In this document: piece after piece, positions 63,816 through 64,000 of the stretch | Position numbering within the stretch: the stretch's first letter is position 1 | How the letters are laid out: each line of letters starts with the position of its first letter | Source of the DNA: a virus | Virus record (IMG/VR): IMGVR_UViG_3300044568_004391 | Location: 87,985 to 151,984 of that record | DNA length: 64,000 bases | Strand: one strand, 5' to 3' | Translations under genes and position numbers: made by a program | The notes under the pieces: model-generated | What the model saw: the letters and a program-made list of their open reading frames with translations, nothing else | What the model was told of the DNA's origin: nothing | Database searches by the model: none

Positions 63816-63843
63816 CCCACAAACTAAAGATTTGTGGGTTTTT
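63816..63843 (+). terminator. Hairpin near the right end
   Basis: CCCACAAA/TTTGTGGG perfect 8-bp stem with a 7-nt loop and five T's on the + side. No + strand gene precedes it within 11 kb, so its role is unclear. It lies just downstream (minus sense) of tRNA-Asp. Confidence 0.55.
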
Positions 63844-63866
63844 CGGTGGAGTTAATAAAACAAATG

Positions 63867-63938
63867 CGGTCTATGAGGGTTCCGACCCCTCTACTCCTGC
63901 GTGACAGGCAGGTATGATAGCCACTTCACCAATAGACC
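63867..63938 (-). tRNA. tRNA-Asp(GUC)
   Basis: Acceptor GGTCTAT/ATAGACC, discriminator G, anticodon stem CCTGC/GCAGG with loop CTGTCAC, and T-arm GAGGG/CCCTC with an atypical loop (GTCGGAA). Confidence 0.85.
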
Positions 63939-63983
63939 TTATAATTTTTAGTATAGTACGATTAACTATTTATTGAGTTAGTT

Positions 63984-63991
63984 ATATTTAT
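63984..63991 (+). promoter_or_regulatory. ATATTTAT box facing out of the window
   Basis: The box is followed by ATAAAAAGT to the window end, so a + strand gene is expected to begin just beyond position 64000. Confidence 0.4.
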
Positions 63992-64000
63992 ATAAAAAGT

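Overview
The window looks like an accessory region of a large, AT-rich genome of a tailed double-stranded DNA phage (Caudoviricetes) that infects a Bacteroidota, probably flavobacterial, host. Evidence for a phage: 15 tRNA-like genes, a collagen-like tail fibre with a lectin-type fibre, lytic amidase and M23 peptidase genes, a holin-like membrane protein, phage-type HNH, DHFR and RNA-repair genes, dense packing with ATGA overlaps, and many short unknown genes. Evidence for the host: TAnnTTTG promoter boxes, A-rich rather than Shine-Dalgarno leaders, and three exported proteins that carry, or appear to carry, type IX secretion (T9SS) sorting domains. No terminase, capsid, portal, polymerase or integrase gene was recognised here.

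Layout. 1-660 has no gene but many inverted repeats and a near-consensus parS-like palindrome. 661-2982 (minus) holds two tandem paralogue families. 3344-9000 has small + strand genes, many with their own promoter and terminator. 9073-16732 mixes putative virion-cargo proteins with a rhomboid protease and small membrane proteins. 16804-18609 has a stand-alone class II aminoacyl-tRNA synthetase-like gene and an outer-membrane-barrel-like protein. 18663-30675 is a collinear glycan island: glycosyltransferases, fucosyltransferases, sugar epimerases, two DegT-family enzymes (one with the ColD-type active-site His), a split TPP enzyme and an acetyltransferase. 31632-37194 encodes a secreted M43 metalloprotease and further T9SS-type secreted proteins. 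37195-41499 (minus) has small metabolic and RNA-processing genes. 41568-52482 holds lysis enzymes and a second group of putative cargo or virion proteins. 52621-63938 (minus) has most tRNAs, tail fibres, a SET-domain protein, TilS, a phosphoesterase, a P-loop kinase and an HAD phosphatase.

The main system-level observation is that about 25 otherwise unrelated proteins begin with a short amphipathic helix that ends in [I/L]-x-E. This resembles the T4 capsid-targeting sequence and the T4 gp21 prohead-protease cleavage motif. Many of these genes are preceded by a shared ATATTTAT box, usually 13-19 nt from the start codon. One 103-bp direct repeat covers exactly this box plus the leader peptide and stops at the predicted cut site, in front of two unrelated cargos. 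I infer a modular system for packaging proteins into the head, and possibly injecting them. Cargo candidates include an HExxH metalloprotease and two proteins with a pretoxin-like hydrophobic hairpin followed by a peptidoglycan-binding domain. A second promoter class (TAnnTTTG) lies exactly 4 nt before the ATG in five genes, which suggests leaderless mRNAs.

All functions are read from sequence patterns. No homology search was run, and calls for short unknown proteins are limited to visible features.
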